Positions 47,478 to 56,962 of a stretch of 64,000 nucleotides of DNA are shown here, one piece after another (position 1 is the first letter of the stretch; each line of letters opens with the position of its first letter). The notes beneath the pieces were generated by a model. That model searched no databases and was not told the DNA's origin. It worked only from the letters and a program-made list of their open reading frames with translations. The translations under genes and the position numbers were made by a program. The DNA comes from [Anoxybacillus] calidus (lineage in GTDB: Bacteria; Bacillota; Bacilli; Bacillales; Anoxybacillaceae): NCBI RefSeq assembly GCF_013760845.1, contig NZ_JACDUU010000004.1, positions 131,877 through 195,876 on the forward strand, read 5' to 3'.

Positions 47478-49067
47478 CTATTGTTGTTGAGCTAATCTTA
47501 TTTCCCGCTGGCGAAGCTCAACGCGGCGAATTTTACCTGATGCTGTTTTTGGCAAGTCATCAACAAATTCAATTTTGCGCGGATATTTGTATGGAGCTGT
47601 TAATTGTTTAACATGCTCTTGTAAAGCTGGAATTAATGCCGGATCGTTTTTATTGATCCCTTCGCGAAGAACAACAAATGCCTTGACAACATGTCCACGA
47701 ATTTCATCTGGACTTGCAACAACGGCACATTCCTTTACAGCAGGATGTTTAACAAGTGCATCTTCTACCTCAAACGGTCCGATCGTATAGCCTGAGCTAA
47801 TAATAATGTCATCACCGCGCCCTTCAAACCAGAAGTATCCATCTTCGTCCATTTTTGCTTTATCTCCAGTAATATAGTACTCACCGCGGAACTGCATCGC
47901 AGTACGTTCAGGTTCTTTATAGTAATGTTTGAACAATGCCGGCGTGCTGACATGAACAGCAATGTCACCTACTTCGCCTACTTTGCACAGCTCTCCGTCC
48001 TCATTAATAATTTCAACCCGGTTCCCTGGCGTTGGTTTGCCCATTGAGCCCGGCTTAATTTTCATCCCTTTCATGACACCGACAAGCAACGTATTTTCTG
48101 TTTGCCCGTAACCGTCACGCACTTGAACACCAAAATGTTTTTCAAATGTGTCAATGACTTCGCGGTTTAACGGTTCACCAGCAGAGACAGCACTGTGTAA
48201 ATGAGGAAGTTTGTACTCTCCGATATTTGGTACCTTCGCCATCAAACGATATTCGGTAGGGGTGCAGCAAAGAACATTGACTTCATATTTGCTTAACAGT
48301 TGCAAATATTTCTCAGGTTCAAATCGTCCATGATAAACAAATCCGGTTGCTCCAGAGCCTAACACCGATAAAAACGGGCTCCAAATCCATTTTTGCCAGC
48401 CTGGACCGGCCGTTGCCCAAACAACATCTCCTTCTTCGATACATAGCCAGTTTTTCGCTGCCGTACGCAAATGGGCATAAGCCCAGCCATGTGTATGGAC
48501 AACACCTTTCGGATTTCCGGTTGTGCCGGACGTATAAGATAGAAAGGCCATGTCATCACGCGATGTATCAACTGCTGTAAATTCGTCGCTTTGCTTATCC
48601 ATTTCTTTTTGTAAATTGAACCATCCTTCCACATCATCTCCTACTACAAACTTAATCAAACGGTTCGTATCTTCAATTTGTGCAAATTCAGCAATATAAG
48701 GATGATAAACAATCACTGCTTTTACTTCACCGTGAGAAATACGATACTGTAAATCTTTTGCACGCAACAATTCAGAGCTTGGAATAACAACTAATCCAGC
48801 TTTCAATGCTCCTAAATACACTTGATATGCTTCAATTAATCGTGGTACCACAATTAACACTTTATCGCCTTTTGTTAATCCACGAGTAATTAAAGCGTTT
48901 CCAATTTTATTGACGCTTTTTATTAGCTCAACATATGTAATTTCTCTTGTTTCTCCCGCTTCATTCTCCCATTTTAAAGCGATTTTGTTTGGTGTTTTAT
49001 GCGCGTGTTTCTCAACCTCAGAAGTTAAGTTATACTTCTCCGGTGCAATCAAATCTTCTCTTCGCAT
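47478..49067 (-). CDS. ytcI: acyl-CoA synthetase, acetyl-CoA synthetase-like (YtcI)
   Basis: ANL-superfamily ligase of 529 residues. Phosphate loop YTSGTTGNPKGVVHTH, YGQTEN, YITGDKAKMDEDGYFWFEGRGDD and the C-terminal catalytic Lys512 in TASGKIRR are intact. Tryptophans in the acid pocket region (GPGWQKWIWSP) are as in short/medium-chain members; the acid is not determined. The start at 49067 (MRREDL) has GGGGGAAGG upstream; the frame extends ten codons further. Same position as B. subtilis ytcI near sspA. Confidence 0.9.
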   Translation of the reverse strand: MRREDLIAPEKYNLTSEVEKHAHKTPNKIALKWENEAGETREITYVELIKSVNKIGNALITRGLTKGDKVLIVVPRLIEAYQVYLGALKAGLVVIPSSELLRAKDLQYRISHGEVKAVIVYHPYIAEFAQIEDTNRLIKFVVGDDVEGWFNLQKEMDKQSDEFTAVDTSRDDMAFLSYTSGTTGNPKGVVHTHGWAYAHLRTAAKNWLCIEEGDVVWATAGPGWQKWIWSPFLSVLGSGATGFVYHGRFEPEKYLQLLSKYEVNVLCCTPTEYRLMAKVPNIGEYKLPHLHSAVSAGEPLNREVIDTFEKHFGVQVRDGYGQTENTLLVGVMKGMKIKPGSMGKPTPGNRVEIINEDGELCKVGEVGDIAVHVSTPALFKHYYKEPERTAMQFRGEYYITGDKAKMDEDGYFWFEGRGDDIIISSGYTIGPFEVEDALVKHPAVKECAVVASPDEIRGHVVKAFVVLREGINKNDPALIPALQEHVKQLTAPYKYPRKIEFVDDLPKTASGKIRRVELRQREIRLAQQQ

Positions 49068-49148
49068 GATTGCCTTCCCCCTTTTTTGTCTATTCAAGTT
49101 GATTATACAAAATAATCTTAATATTTTGTATATTTTTCTGAAATAATA

Positions 49149-49199
49149 AAGTTCAACTTCATCAGCGAAGTTTCTTCCTCGCTGATGTTAGTTGAACTT
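49149..49199. repeat. large unexplained hairpin between sspA and ytcI
   Basis: AAGTTCAACT-CATCAGCGA pairs with TCGCTGATG-AGTTGAACTT, 19 bp with a small internal loop, around a 10-nt loop. It stands 82 nt upstream of the ytcI start. The next 60 bases to 49262 contain a GGTGGGAGTCTTACGGACGC stretch with partly pairing CATCCGTTAG, of unknown origin. Confidence 0.6.
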
Positions 49200-49267
49200 A
49201 TCGCACTTCTAGCATCCGTTAGCTCTTACTGATACAGGTGGGAGTCTTACGGACGCTTAGAACAGGA

Positions 49268-49294
49268 TAAAAGGCGGGCTTTGACACCCGCCTT
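49268..49294 (-). terminator. terminator after sspA
   Basis: AAAGGCGGG and CCCGCCTTT pair around an 8-nt loop, 20 bp after the sspA stop on the minus strand; followed by TTA. Confidence 0.8.
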
Positions 49295-49314
49295 TGTAGC
49301 CATTTATTCAGTTA

Positions 49315-49518
49315 TTAGAATGTACCGCCGCCTAATTGTTGTTGAGCCATTGCAACAAGACGTTTTGTAATCTCTCCACCAACAGAACCGTTAGCGCGAG
49401 ATGTAGAGTCTGGACCAAGTTGAACGCCAAATTCTTGAGCAATTTCATATTTCATTTGATCAAGAGCTTGTTGTACTCCAGGTACTAATAATTGATTTGA
49501 GCTGTTGTTACGTGCCAT
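49315..49518 (-). CDS. sspA: small acid-soluble spore protein, alpha/beta type
   Basis: DNA-saturating protein of the spore core, 67 residues. It contains the GPR protease site YEIAQEFGV (cut after Glu25) and the second conserved block [21 protein letters not shown] at 49518 follows AAGGAGGTG. A sigma-G-type promoter lies upstream. The paralogue number cannot be told from the sequence; sspA is used because of its location next to thiI/nifZ as in B. subtilis. Confidence 0.95.
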   Translation of the reverse strand: MARNNSSNQLLVPGVQQALDQMKYEIAQEFGVQLGPDSTSRANGSVGGEITKRLVAMAQQQLGGGTF

Positions 49519-49541
49519 GTGTTTTCACCTCCTTGTGACTA

Positions 49542-49571
49542 TAGAGTGTGTTAAAACACATGGCATCATTC
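49542..49571 (-). promoter_or_regulatory. sigma-G-type promoter of sspA
   Basis: On the minus strand GAATG (49567-49571) and CACTCTA (49542-49548) are 18 bp apart. This fits the sigma-G pattern (GHATR, 17-18 bp, CATNHTA) with one mismatch and suits forespore expression. Confidence 0.55.
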
Positions 49572-49599
49572 ATTTATATGATTGGTAATTTTTGATATT

Positions 49600-50808
49600 T
49601 TAAAACAGCTCTTCGAATTCTTCAATGTTTTTATAGTTTTTATCAATGATTAATGTTTCTGTCTTGTTAACCGCTTCATTAATTAAACTCTCAAAATCAA
49701 CAAAGCTTTCATAATGTGCAGCTTTCTCTTTTTTCGGTCTTGTTTTTGGAGCGCTTGGCGTAAAAATCGTACAACAGTCCTCATACGGACGAACAGAAAT
49801 ATCAAATGTATCAATTTTTTTAGCGATTTCAATGATTTCCGTTTTATCCATCGCCACAAGCGGCCGAAGGATCGGGGTTGTTGTTACATCGTTAATCGTA
49901 GCCATACTTTCAAGCGTCTGACTTGCTACTTGTCCAAGGCTTTCTCCTGTTACGATGGCAAGTCCATTATGCTTTTTGCGAAGAGCGTCGGTAATTCTCA
50001 ACATCATTCTTCGCGTTGAAATAAGCGAATATCCATCGGGAACCTGCTTTTGAATGGTTTGCTGAATCTCGGTAAACGGTACAATATGAAGTTTTATTTT
50101 TCCGCTATATTCTGTTAGTTTTTTTACTAAATCAATCACTTTTTGCTTGGCGCGTTCGCTCGTAAACGGCGGACTAAAAAAGTGAACTGCTTCAATTTCC
50201 AATCCGCGTTTCATCGCTAAATAGCCGGCAACCGGACTGTCAATTCCCCCAGACAGCATTAACATCGCTTTTCCACTCGTTCCAACCGGCAGTCCGCCTG
50301 CTCCTGGAATGTCTTTGCAAGTGATATCCGTTCCTCCTTGACGAACTTCGACGCGCACATCAATATCTGGCTCATGAACATTAACAGTGAGATTTTCTGT
50401 ATTTCGCAAAATATAACTACCGATTTCATAGTTTAACTCGTTACTTCCGACTGGAAATTGTTTATATGCCCGTTTCGCAGTCACCTTAAATGTTTTTCCT
50501 TCGTACGGCAATTCTTTAATCGCAGCTAAAGCGGTCTCTTTAATTTTTTCAAGATCGTTCTCTGTTCTCATCGCTAAACTAAATGATTGAATACCAAATA
50601 CGTGCTTTAGCTGTTCAATAATGTTTTCATGTGATTCACCATTTAAACGGATATAGAGCCGATCTCGCGTTTGCTCAATTTCAATCTTTTTAAAATCGCG
50701 CAGCTTTTTTTCAATATTGCGCTTTAAACGATATACAAAGCGTTTACGATTTTTTCCTTTTGTCGACATTTCTCCAAAACGAATTAAAATATGATCGTAC
50801 TTCATCAT
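49600..50808 (-). CDS. thiI: tRNA 4-thiouridine synthase ThiI
   Basis: ATP-dependent sulfurtransferase for s4U8 in tRNA, 402 residues. It has an N-terminal ferredoxin-like/THUMP region (about 1-165) and a PP-loop domain with LSGGIDSPVAG. No rhodanese domain is present, the normal Bacillus form, in which a dedicated desulfurase delivers sulfur; that gene (nifZ) is 2 nt upstream. A conserved CCTIF near the C-terminus carries the sulfur-relevant Cys. Start at 50808 with GAGGTAGGA in the nifZ end. Confidence 0.94.
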   Translation of the reverse strand: MMKYDHILIRFGEMSTKGKNRKRFVYRLKRNIEKKLRDFKKIEIEQTRDRLYIRLNGESHENIIEQLKHVFGIQSFSLAMRTENDLEKIKETALAAIKELPYEGKTFKVTAKRAYKQFPVGSNELNYEIGSYILRNTENLTVNVHEPDIDVRVEVRQGGTDITCKDIPGAGGLPVGTSGKAMLMLSGGIDSPVAGYLAMKRGLEIEAVHFFSPPFTSERAKQKVIDLVKKLTEYSGKIKLHIVPFTEIQQTIQKQVPDGYSLISTRRMMLRITDALRKKHNGLAIVTGESLGQVASQTLESMATINDVTTTPILRPLVAMDKTEIIEIAKKIDTFDISVRPYEDCCTIFTPSAPKTRPKKEKAAHYESFVDFESLINEAVNKTETLIIDKNYKNIEEFEELF

Positions 50809-50810
50809 TC

Positions 50811-51953
50811 CTACCTCGTCACTTCTTGTAATTTTTTAATCGCGTTTTTCATTACATCTATCGCAATTGGAATTTCCTCAATTGTGTTTTTAAATGATAA
50901 GCTGATGCGAACAGCACTTTCAGCCCGCTTTGGTTCTGCCCCCATCGCTATTAACGTTTTACTTGGGGCTTTCTTTTTCGAAGAACAAGCAGAAGTGGTC
51001 GAAACAAAAATATTATGTTTCGCTAATTCGTGAACGAATACTTCCGACTTTAATCCATTTAATGAAAAGTTAATAATATGTGGAGCTGAGTGATCGATTG
51101 GTGTATTCAATTGAATATCTGGAATTGCTGACAGCTGTTCAATCCACGCTTCTTTTACTTTCATTAAATGATGTATTTTCTCTTCATACATTTCAAGCGA
51201 CATGCGCAACGCTTTTGTCATTGCGACGATAGCTGCCACATTTTCTGTGCCGGAGCGCACTTTCATTTCCTGTTCACCACCTGCTAAAAGCGGTGATAAT
51301 TTTATTCCTTCACGAATATATAAAATTCCTGCTCCCCGTAAGCCATGAAATTTATGGGCAGACATCGTGCATAAATCGACACGCCCTTCGTATAGATGAA
51401 GCGGCACTTTGCTAACACCTTGAACATTGTCAACATGAAAAACAATTTTCGGATAATTTTTCAACAGTTGTCCAATTTCTTTAATCGGTTGAATCGAGCC
51501 AACCTCATTGTTCACGTGCATCACTGAGACAAGAATAGTATCATCACGGATAGTTTTCATCAAATCATCAATCGTTATAAAGCCTTTTTCATTAACAGGC
51601 AAGTAACTAACATCAAACCCCAATTCTTCTAGTTGTTTACACGGCTCGCTTACCGAAGGATGTTCAATTGCAGTTGTAATAATATGTTTTCCCCGGTTTT
51701 TATACTGAAGAGCAATTCCCTTGATCGCCATATTGTTAGCTTCTGTTCCGCCTGAAGTAAAAATAATTTCGTTCGGCTTAACATGAAGCAATCTGGCAAT
51801 TTGCTCCCGCGATTGTTGCAACAGCCGCTCTGCTTGCCGCCCCAGCTCATGAAGAGACGAAGGATTACCAAAATATTTTGTTGCTACCGTAACAAATGAA
51901 TCAATTACCTCTGGAAATGGTTTTGTTGTCGCACTATTATCTAAGTAAATCAT
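50811..51953 (-). CDS. nifZ: cysteine desulfurase (NifZ, ThiI partner)
   Basis: PLP enzyme of 380 residues that removes sulfur from cysteine. It begins MIYLDNSATT; PLP-Lys201 is in SAHKFHG and the active-site Cys323 in TTSACSSKKK. ATG at 51953 has GGAGG eight nucleotides upstream; a 54-codon extension of the frame upstream is AT-rich, unlike the family, and rejected. Coupled to thiI, as in B. subtilis where NifZ supplies ThiI specifically. Confidence 0.94.
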   Translation of the reverse strand: MIYLDNSATTKPFPEVIDSFVTVATKYFGNPSSLHELGRQAERLLQQSREQIARLLHVKPNEIIFTSGGTEANNMAIKGIALQYKNRGKHIITTAIEHPSVSEPCKQLEELGFDVSYLPVNEKGFITIDDLMKTIRDDTILVSVMHVNNEVGSIQPIKEIGQLLKNYPKIVFHVDNVQGVSKVPLHLYEGRVDLCTMSAHKFHGLRGAGILYIREGIKLSPLLAGGEQEMKVRSGTENVAAIVAMTKALRMSLEMYEEKIHHLMKVKEAWIEQLSAIPDIQLNTPIDHSAPHIINFSLNGLKSEVFVHELAKHNIFVSTTSACSSKKKAPSKTLIAMGAEPKRAESAVRISLSFKNTIEEIPIAIDVMKNAIKKLQEVTR

Positions 51954-52242
51954 CGCTTCAGCCTCCATTAGAGACAGTAACATGCAATTTTTAATCTTAC
52001 CATAACTATTACAAAAATGAAAATTTCTTAATTCATTTTCTTTCATCATTTTTCTAATTACATGTTTAATTTTGCACAAAAATAACACTATCACTATTTT
52101 TAATATCAAAAACAAAATAATACATGTTATTTTTTAAAAAATTTTAAAATTATAACTTTTGCAAAATACAACAATATTCTTTTTGATTATGATAGTATTT
52201 ATAACGTTGCAAAAAATATGTAAGGAGGATTTTTCTATCGTT

Positions 52243-53592
52243 ATGGAAACAAAGTTTTCAACCAAAGAACAGTTCGCTATCGGTTTAATGCTTTTCGCCC
52301 TTTTCTTTGGAGCAGGAAATATGATTTTCCCGCCTGCGCTAGGACAAGCAGCAGGAGAAAACGTTTGGGTTGCCGTCGGCGGCTTTTTAATCACAGGCGT
52401 TGGCTTGCCGCTTCTTGCTGTAAGCGCTATCGCTCGCACCGGCAGTGATTTGCAAGCGCTTGCAAGTCGCGTTCACCCATTATTTGGAATGATCTTTACG
52501 ATTGTCATGTATTTAGCGATCGGACCGCTTTTTGCGATTCCGCGCACAGGGACAGTCTCATTTGAAATTGGCGTAACTCCTTTCCTTCCCGAGGAATTAA
52601 AGAATTCGAATATCGTATTAGCTATTTATACGATTGTATACTTTACTATAAACCTTTGGCTATCCATTAATCCGTCAAAGCTAGTTGACAGAATCGGAAA
52701 ATTGTTAACACCTTTATTACTTATAGGACTTTTTGCTTTAATTCTTAAAAGCATCTTCACTCCAATGGGAGAAATTCAAGCACCGACAGATGTGTACTCA
52801 CAATCACCGTTTTTTAAAGGATTTATTGATGGTTATTTAACAATGGATACAATTGCTGCATTAGTGTTCGGGATTATTGTCATAAACTCAATTAAAGACA
52901 AAGGAGTTTCCGACAATAAAACGATCGCTAGCCTTTGTATAAAAGCAGGATTCATTGCAGCTGCAGGACTTGCTTTCATTTATGTATCTTTAGCATATAT
53001 CGGCGCATCAAGCGTTGATGCAATTGGTTATAAAGATAACGGTGGAACAATCATAACGGCAGCTGCTTATCATCTATTTGGCACGGTCGGAAACATACTT
53101 TTGGGCACTATCATTACATTAGCTTGCTTAACTACATCAATCGGTTTATTATCTTCATGCGCTAGCTATTTTTCAAAATTAACTCCAAGCATTAGCTATA
53201 AAACATATACGGTTGTTATGAGCTTATTTAGTGTAGTTATTGCTAATGTCGGCTTAACGAATTTAATTACATTTTCTGTCCCGGTATTAATTATCATTTA
53301 CCCATTAGCCATTGTGCTAGTTGCTTTATCATTCTTGCATGAAAAATTTAACGGCAGAAGCGAAGTATACAGCGGAGCACTTTTAGCAACTGGTTTTATA
53401 AGCCTTTTCGACGGATTAAACAACGCTGGAATCAGCGTGCGATTTGTACTGAAAATTTTCGAAAAATTCCTACCTCTATTCTCACAAGGAATCGGCTGGC
53501 TTGTCCCAGCAGTTATCGGTGCGATTGTCGGATGGATTGTTTCTAAAATAAGAGGTTCAAACAGCAAGACTGCGATGAATAAGGTGTCGTAG
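52243..53592 (+). CDS. braB: branched-chain amino acid carrier (BrnQ/BraB, LIVCS family)
   Basis: Sodium- or proton-coupled transporter for leucine, isoleucine and valine, 449 residues with about 12 membrane segments. It carries the LIVCS start FAIGLMLFALFFGAGNMIFPP. The start METKFSTKEQ at 52243 lies 14 nt after AAGGAGG, rather far; no better start codon exists between. An AT-rich leader (52066-52200) might bind CodY, but I find no full AATTTTCWGAAAATT match. Same place as B. subtilis braB between nifZ and ezrA. Confidence 0.9.
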   Translation: METKFSTKEQFAIGLMLFALFFGAGNMIFPPALGQAAGENVWVAVGGFLITGVGLPLLAVSAIARTGSDLQALASRVHPLFGMIFTIVMYLAIGPLFAIPRTGTVSFEIGVTPFLPEELKNSNIVLAIYTIVYFTINLWLSINPSKLVDRIGKLLTPLLLIGLFALILKSIFTPMGEIQAPTDVYSQSPFFKGFIDGYLTMDTIAALVFGIIVINSIKDKGVSDNKTIASLCIKAGFIAAAGLAFIYVSLAYIGASSVDAIGYKDNGGTIITAAAYHLFGTVGNILLGTIITLACLTTSIGLLSSCASYFSKLTPSISYKTYTVVMSLFSVVIANVGLTNLITFSVPVLIIIYPLAIVLVALSFLHEKFNGRSEVYSGALLATGFISLFDGLNNAGISVRFVLKIFEKFLPLFSQGIGWLVPAVIGAIVGWIVSKIRGSNSKTAMNKVS

Positions 53593-53595
53593 CAA

Positions 53596-53643
53596 CAAAA
53601 AGAGGAGGCTGACTCAAAAGCAAAGTGTCAGCCCCCTTTTATT
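53596..53643. repeat. dispersed palindromic repeat copy 7 (short form, terminator)
   Basis: GGCTGAC (53607-53613) and GTCAGCC (53627-53633) pair around TCAAAAGCAAAGT, with AAAAAGAGG before and CCCCCTTTTATT after. It matches the left part of the full repeat, begins 4 nt after the braB stop and overlaps the ezrA stop. Confidence 0.75.
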
Positions 53644-55342
53644 CTTCTCTCTTCTTTTCCTGTTGTAAAAGTTGTTGTATCCGTTGAAAAGCACCAGGTT
53701 CGACTTTTTCAATGGTAGCAACCGCTTGTTCAAGAGCAAGTTCATATTCAAAACTTCTAAATGATAATTCCGCTTCCTCTAGCCCCTCACTGACGGAACG
53801 ATAGCGGCTCCGGTAGCGATTTCCATACTGAATCAGTTTTTCCACAAGTTCAGCCTGCTCCAGCATTTCCACTGTTAAATCATAAACTCGTTGCACTAGA
53901 ACGGTTGCCTCATCTAATGTTTGATTGACTGCTTCCATGTTCAGCGGTTTTTCCTCAAGGCGCATGGCCACTCTCATTAAACAATCTTTTGCTTCATCTA
54001 ATTGCAGTTTATATGCCTCTGGGAGTCCGGGTAATCGACTTTTTTTCACTAATCTCATCGCTTCCGACATCTTTTTCTTCATTTCGTTCAGTTTTTCTCT
54101 CGCAGCTAATTCATCTTTGCGCAGTGTTTGAAGCATCTCGCGAAATTGTAAATGCTGTTCCTTGACCGCTTCTACTTGTGCATCCAATTCCTCGAGTTCC
54201 TCTTTAATGAGCGAATAAGCGATCTGCTCTTCCTCCGCTTTTACCTGAACAAGTGCAAAACGTTTTAGCAATTGATTAATTTGCTTTTCAAGACGACGGT
54301 ACCTTTCTATCTCTTGGCTAGAAAGACGATAACTTTGCTGCACAAACAACGTTTCTTCTTTTGTTTCTTTTGTTTCGTCACTCAAACTGTAAAGCTTCTC
54401 TTCAATATGGTTCATTTCTGTCTTTACATATTGATACGCTAGCACTTCTTTTTCTAACAAATCGTACAGCGTCTCGATATCTTCTTTTACTTCCAGAATT
54501 CCGCTTTTAGCCTCTTCTACTTCTAAATCAGCAATCATTTCCATATATTGTGCGATTTTTTGTCGCTTTGATTCAATTTCTTTTTCTACTTCAATATGTT
54601 CAAGAATATAACCTTTTTCAAGCATTTCTTGATATCCTTCTAAAATTTCTTCAAATCGAGCTGGAATGACAGTTTGACATTCCGTTAATAATTCAGGAAT
54701 ATCTTCAAGCATTTGCGACAGTGTGTTTAATTCATTTCTTAAAGACAGGACAACTTCTCTTGCATCCAAGTAGTTGCCAGACTTCGTGAGCTCTTCAAAC
54801 GATTGAAACTTTTCTTTCATCTCTTCCACTTTTTGTTCCAGTTTTTGTCCAGCTTGTCCAAATGTGTGCCGATGGGCTAAAAGCGTCTTTTTTACATTTC
54901 GGTATATCCCTTTTAACTCTTCGATTTCGATGCGATTTTTTTCCTCGCTGCCAACCAACTCCTGCAACTCTTGAAGAATCATTTGAATCTCTTCTTCCAC
55001 TTTGCGCAGCATTTGCTCTACTTGGCGCAGCAATTCTTTTGCTTTTTTGTAACGATGTTTATCTAAAGATTCTTCAATATCAAACAATTTTTCTTCAATA
55101 TCTGGCAGTTGAGAAGTAACAATTTCATCCCAGCCACTTCGCCACCGTTCAAACAATTCTTCAGTTTGTCCAGTCATATTTAACTGCTTTACTTTTGAAA
55201 GCTCATCAGTAACCGGGCGGTTCATAATCGCGATTTTCCACGACTCTAAACGATCGATTTCTTTATACAATTTTTTACGGTACATATAAATATATATCAT
55301 TACTCCTGTTATAAGGAGCAAAAGCAACATTGCAATTTCCAT
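53639..55342 (-). CDS. ezrA: septation ring formation regulator EzrA
   Basis: Membrane-anchored inhibitor of FtsZ ring assembly at cell poles, 567 residues (B. subtilis 562). One N-terminal membrane helix (about 2-21) is followed by a long run of spectrin-like coiled coil with cytoplasmic orientation. The C-terminal YRSRYRSVSEGLEEAE matches the conserved QNR-type patch region. ATG at 55342 is preceded by GAGGGGG; the frame extends 23 codons further but lacks a good site there. Confidence 0.94.
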   Translation of the reverse strand: MEIAMLLLLLITGVMIYIYMYRKKLYKEIDRLESWKIAIMNRPVTDELSKVKQLNMTGQTEELFERWRSGWDEIVTSQLPDIEEKLFDIEESLDKHRYKKAKELLRQVEQMLRKVEEEIQMILQELQELVGSEEKNRIEIEELKGIYRNVKKTLLAHRHTFGQAGQKLEQKVEEMKEKFQSFEELTKSGNYLDAREVVLSLRNELNTLSQMLEDIPELLTECQTVIPARFEEILEGYQEMLEKGYILEHIEVEKEIESKRQKIAQYMEMIADLEVEEAKSGILEVKEDIETLYDLLEKEVLAYQYVKTEMNHIEEKLYSLSDETKETKEETLFVQQSYRLSSQEIERYRRLEKQINQLLKRFALVQVKAEEEQIAYSLIKEELEELDAQVEAVKEQHLQFREMLQTLRKDELAAREKLNEMKKKMSEAMRLVKKSRLPGLPEAYKLQLDEAKDCLMRVAMRLEEKPLNMEAVNQTLDEATVLVQRVYDLTVEMLEQAELVEKLIQYGNRYRSRYRSVSEGLEEAELSFRSFEYELALEQAVATIEKVEPGAFQRIQQLLQQEKKREE

Positions 55343-55547
55343 AATGAGCCCCCTCGTACCCCTATAGTGAATAAATGAAGATGGTTGCTTTAGAAGGCAA
55401 AAAACAAACATATTAATGTTTTTTCAATGTTTTTATGATACCATGTTAACGACATTTTTTGAGCAAAATTTTTAATTTTTTTTTACAGAAATCTGCAAAT
55501 TTTTATCTAAAACCCAAAATAAGATGAAGCGTTAAGGAGGAATTTGT

Positions 55548-56351
55548 TTGAAAGACGGACACATTCACACCCCTTTTTGTCCTCATGGAAGCAAGGATTC
55601 ATTCGAACAATACATCGAGGCAGCAATTAAACTAGGTTATACGGAAATTTCCTTTACCGAACATGCGCCGCTGCCACTAACATTTACCGATCCTACTCCC
55701 GACCAGGACAGCGCGATGAAAATGAACGACTTAGACCAATATTTATTTACTGTGAATGAACTAAAAAAACAATATGCGAACGATATTACCATTAATGTTG
55801 GATTAGAAATAGATTTTATTGTCGGATATGAAGACGAAACGGCCCTCCTGCTGGAAGAAATAGGTCCTCATTTAGATGACAGTATTTTATCAGTCCATTT
55901 TTTAAACTACAATAATGAATATTTTTGTTTAGATTACAGTCCAGAAATGTTTGCAAAAATCGTTCATACATTCGGCTCTGTCACTTCTGTATACGAAACA
56001 TATTACAATACTTTACTGCGCGCCGTGACTACTAATCTTGGACGATATAAGCCGAAGCGAGTCGGCCATATTACACTCGTTCATAAATTCCAAAAAAAAT
56101 TTCCTTGTCTTAAACCGATGAATGACTACATTATTCATATTCTTGATGAAATAAAAAAGCACAATTTAGAAATAGACTATAACGGAGCAGGAGTCAATAA
56201 GCCGCTTTGTCAGGAACCTTATCCTCCTAACTGGGTGATTAAAGAAGCGATGCAGCGCAACATTCGCATTATTTACGGTTCTGATGCTCACTGCGCTAAA
56301 GATTTACACCAAGGAATGCATACGATAATGAAAGAAGCACTTTCTATTTGA
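55548..56351 (+). CDS. hisJ: histidinol-phosphatase (PHP type) HisJ
   Basis: Removes phosphate from histidinol phosphate in histidine synthesis. The 267-residue PHP-domain protein begins MKDGHIHTPFCPHGS with the metal-binding HxH; further ligands lie in EHAPLP, GLEIDF, LSVHF and YGSDAHCAKDL. The start is TTG at 55548 with AAGGAGG eight nucleotides upstream. It stands away from other his genes, as in B. subtilis (hisJ next to ezrA). Confidence 0.93.
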   Translation: MKDGHIHTPFCPHGSKDSFEQYIEAAIKLGYTEISFTEHAPLPLTFTDPTPDQDSAMKMNDLDQYLFTVNELKKQYANDITINVGLEIDFIVGYEDETALLLEEIGPHLDDSILSVHFLNYNNEYFCLDYSPEMFAKIVHTFGSVTSVYETYYNTLLRAVTTNLGRYKPKRVGHITLVHKFQKKFPCLKPMNDYIIHILDEIKKHNLEIDYNGAGVNKPLCQEPYPPNWVIKEAMQRNIRIIYGSDAHCAKDLHQGMHTIMKEALSI

Positions 56352-56432
56352 CATCACTCGTTAATCCTCATAAAATAAGCGATAATTCCACTCAGTTTTC
56401 TATTGAATAAAATGGAACAGGAGGAGACATCG

Positions 56433-56915
56433 TTGTTTCATGTTTTGCAATATAACGGTACAAGAGAAGAAAATTATGAATTAGTAATTAAACAGCTAAA
56501 AGCGCTCATTGAAGGGGAAACGAATTTCATTGCTAATTTAGCGAACGCCGCAGCATTATTAAACCAGTTTCTTGACAATATTAATTGGGTCGGATTCTAT
56601 ATAACTGATGGCAATGAACTTGTGTTAGGTCCGTTTCAAGGGCTGCCAGCATGCGTCAGAATTCCGTTTGGCAAAGGAGTATGCGGAACAGCGGCACAGA
56701 ATAAAAAAACAGAGCTCGTTCCGGACGTACATCTTTTCCCTGGCCATATTGCTTGTGATGCAGCTTCTCAATCAGAAATTGTTGTGCCTATGGTGAAAAA
56801 TGGAAATGTGATTGGTGTACTAGATATCGATAGTCCGATAAAAAACCGTTTTGACGAAATTGATCAAAAGTATTTAGAAAAATTTGTAGAAGCGCTTGTG
56901 GCCTCCATCGACTAA
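56433..56915 (+). CDS. ytsP: free methionine-R-sulfoxide reductase (GAF type, YtsP)
   Basis: GAF-domain enzyme of 160 residues. The pattern GPFQGLPACVRIPFGKGVCG...GHIACDAASQSEIVVP, with Cys74, Cys84 and Cys108, is the fRMsr signature, so reduction of free methionine-R-sulfoxide is expected. The start is TTG at 56433 (MFHVLQYNGT), six nucleotides after AGGAGGAG, which agrees with the B. subtilis MFHV start; an upstream ATG would place this site inside the gene. Convergent with dgcP. Confidence 0.9.
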   Translation: MFHVLQYNGTREENYELVIKQLKALIEGETNFIANLANAAALLNQFLDNINWVGFYITDGNELVLGPFQGLPACVRIPFGKGVCGTAAQNKKTELVPDVHLFPGHIACDAASQSEIVVPMVKNGNVIGVLDIDSPIKNRFDEIDQKYLEKFVEALVASID

Positions 56916-56925
56916 CCGTCCGATA

Positions 56926-56962
56926 AGAAAAGGAATCCTTTTAAAAAAGGATTCCTTTTCTT
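56926..56962. terminator. bidirectional terminator between ytsP and dgcP
   Basis: AAGAAAAGGAATCC and GGATTCCTTTTCTT form a 14-bp stem around an 8-10 nt AT loop. The minus-strand stop of dgcP lies at its edge. Confidence 0.85.

Noticed and set aside
51954-52115. N-terminal extension of the cysteine desulfurase
   Set aside because: The added 54 residues are AT-rich, Lys/Asn/Ile-rich and unlike the family; ATG 51953 has a proper GGAGG and gives the normal MIYLDNSATT start.
52066-52242. CodY box or T-box before braB
   Set aside because: Only poly-A/T matches to the CodY motif were found and no T-box core sequence is present.
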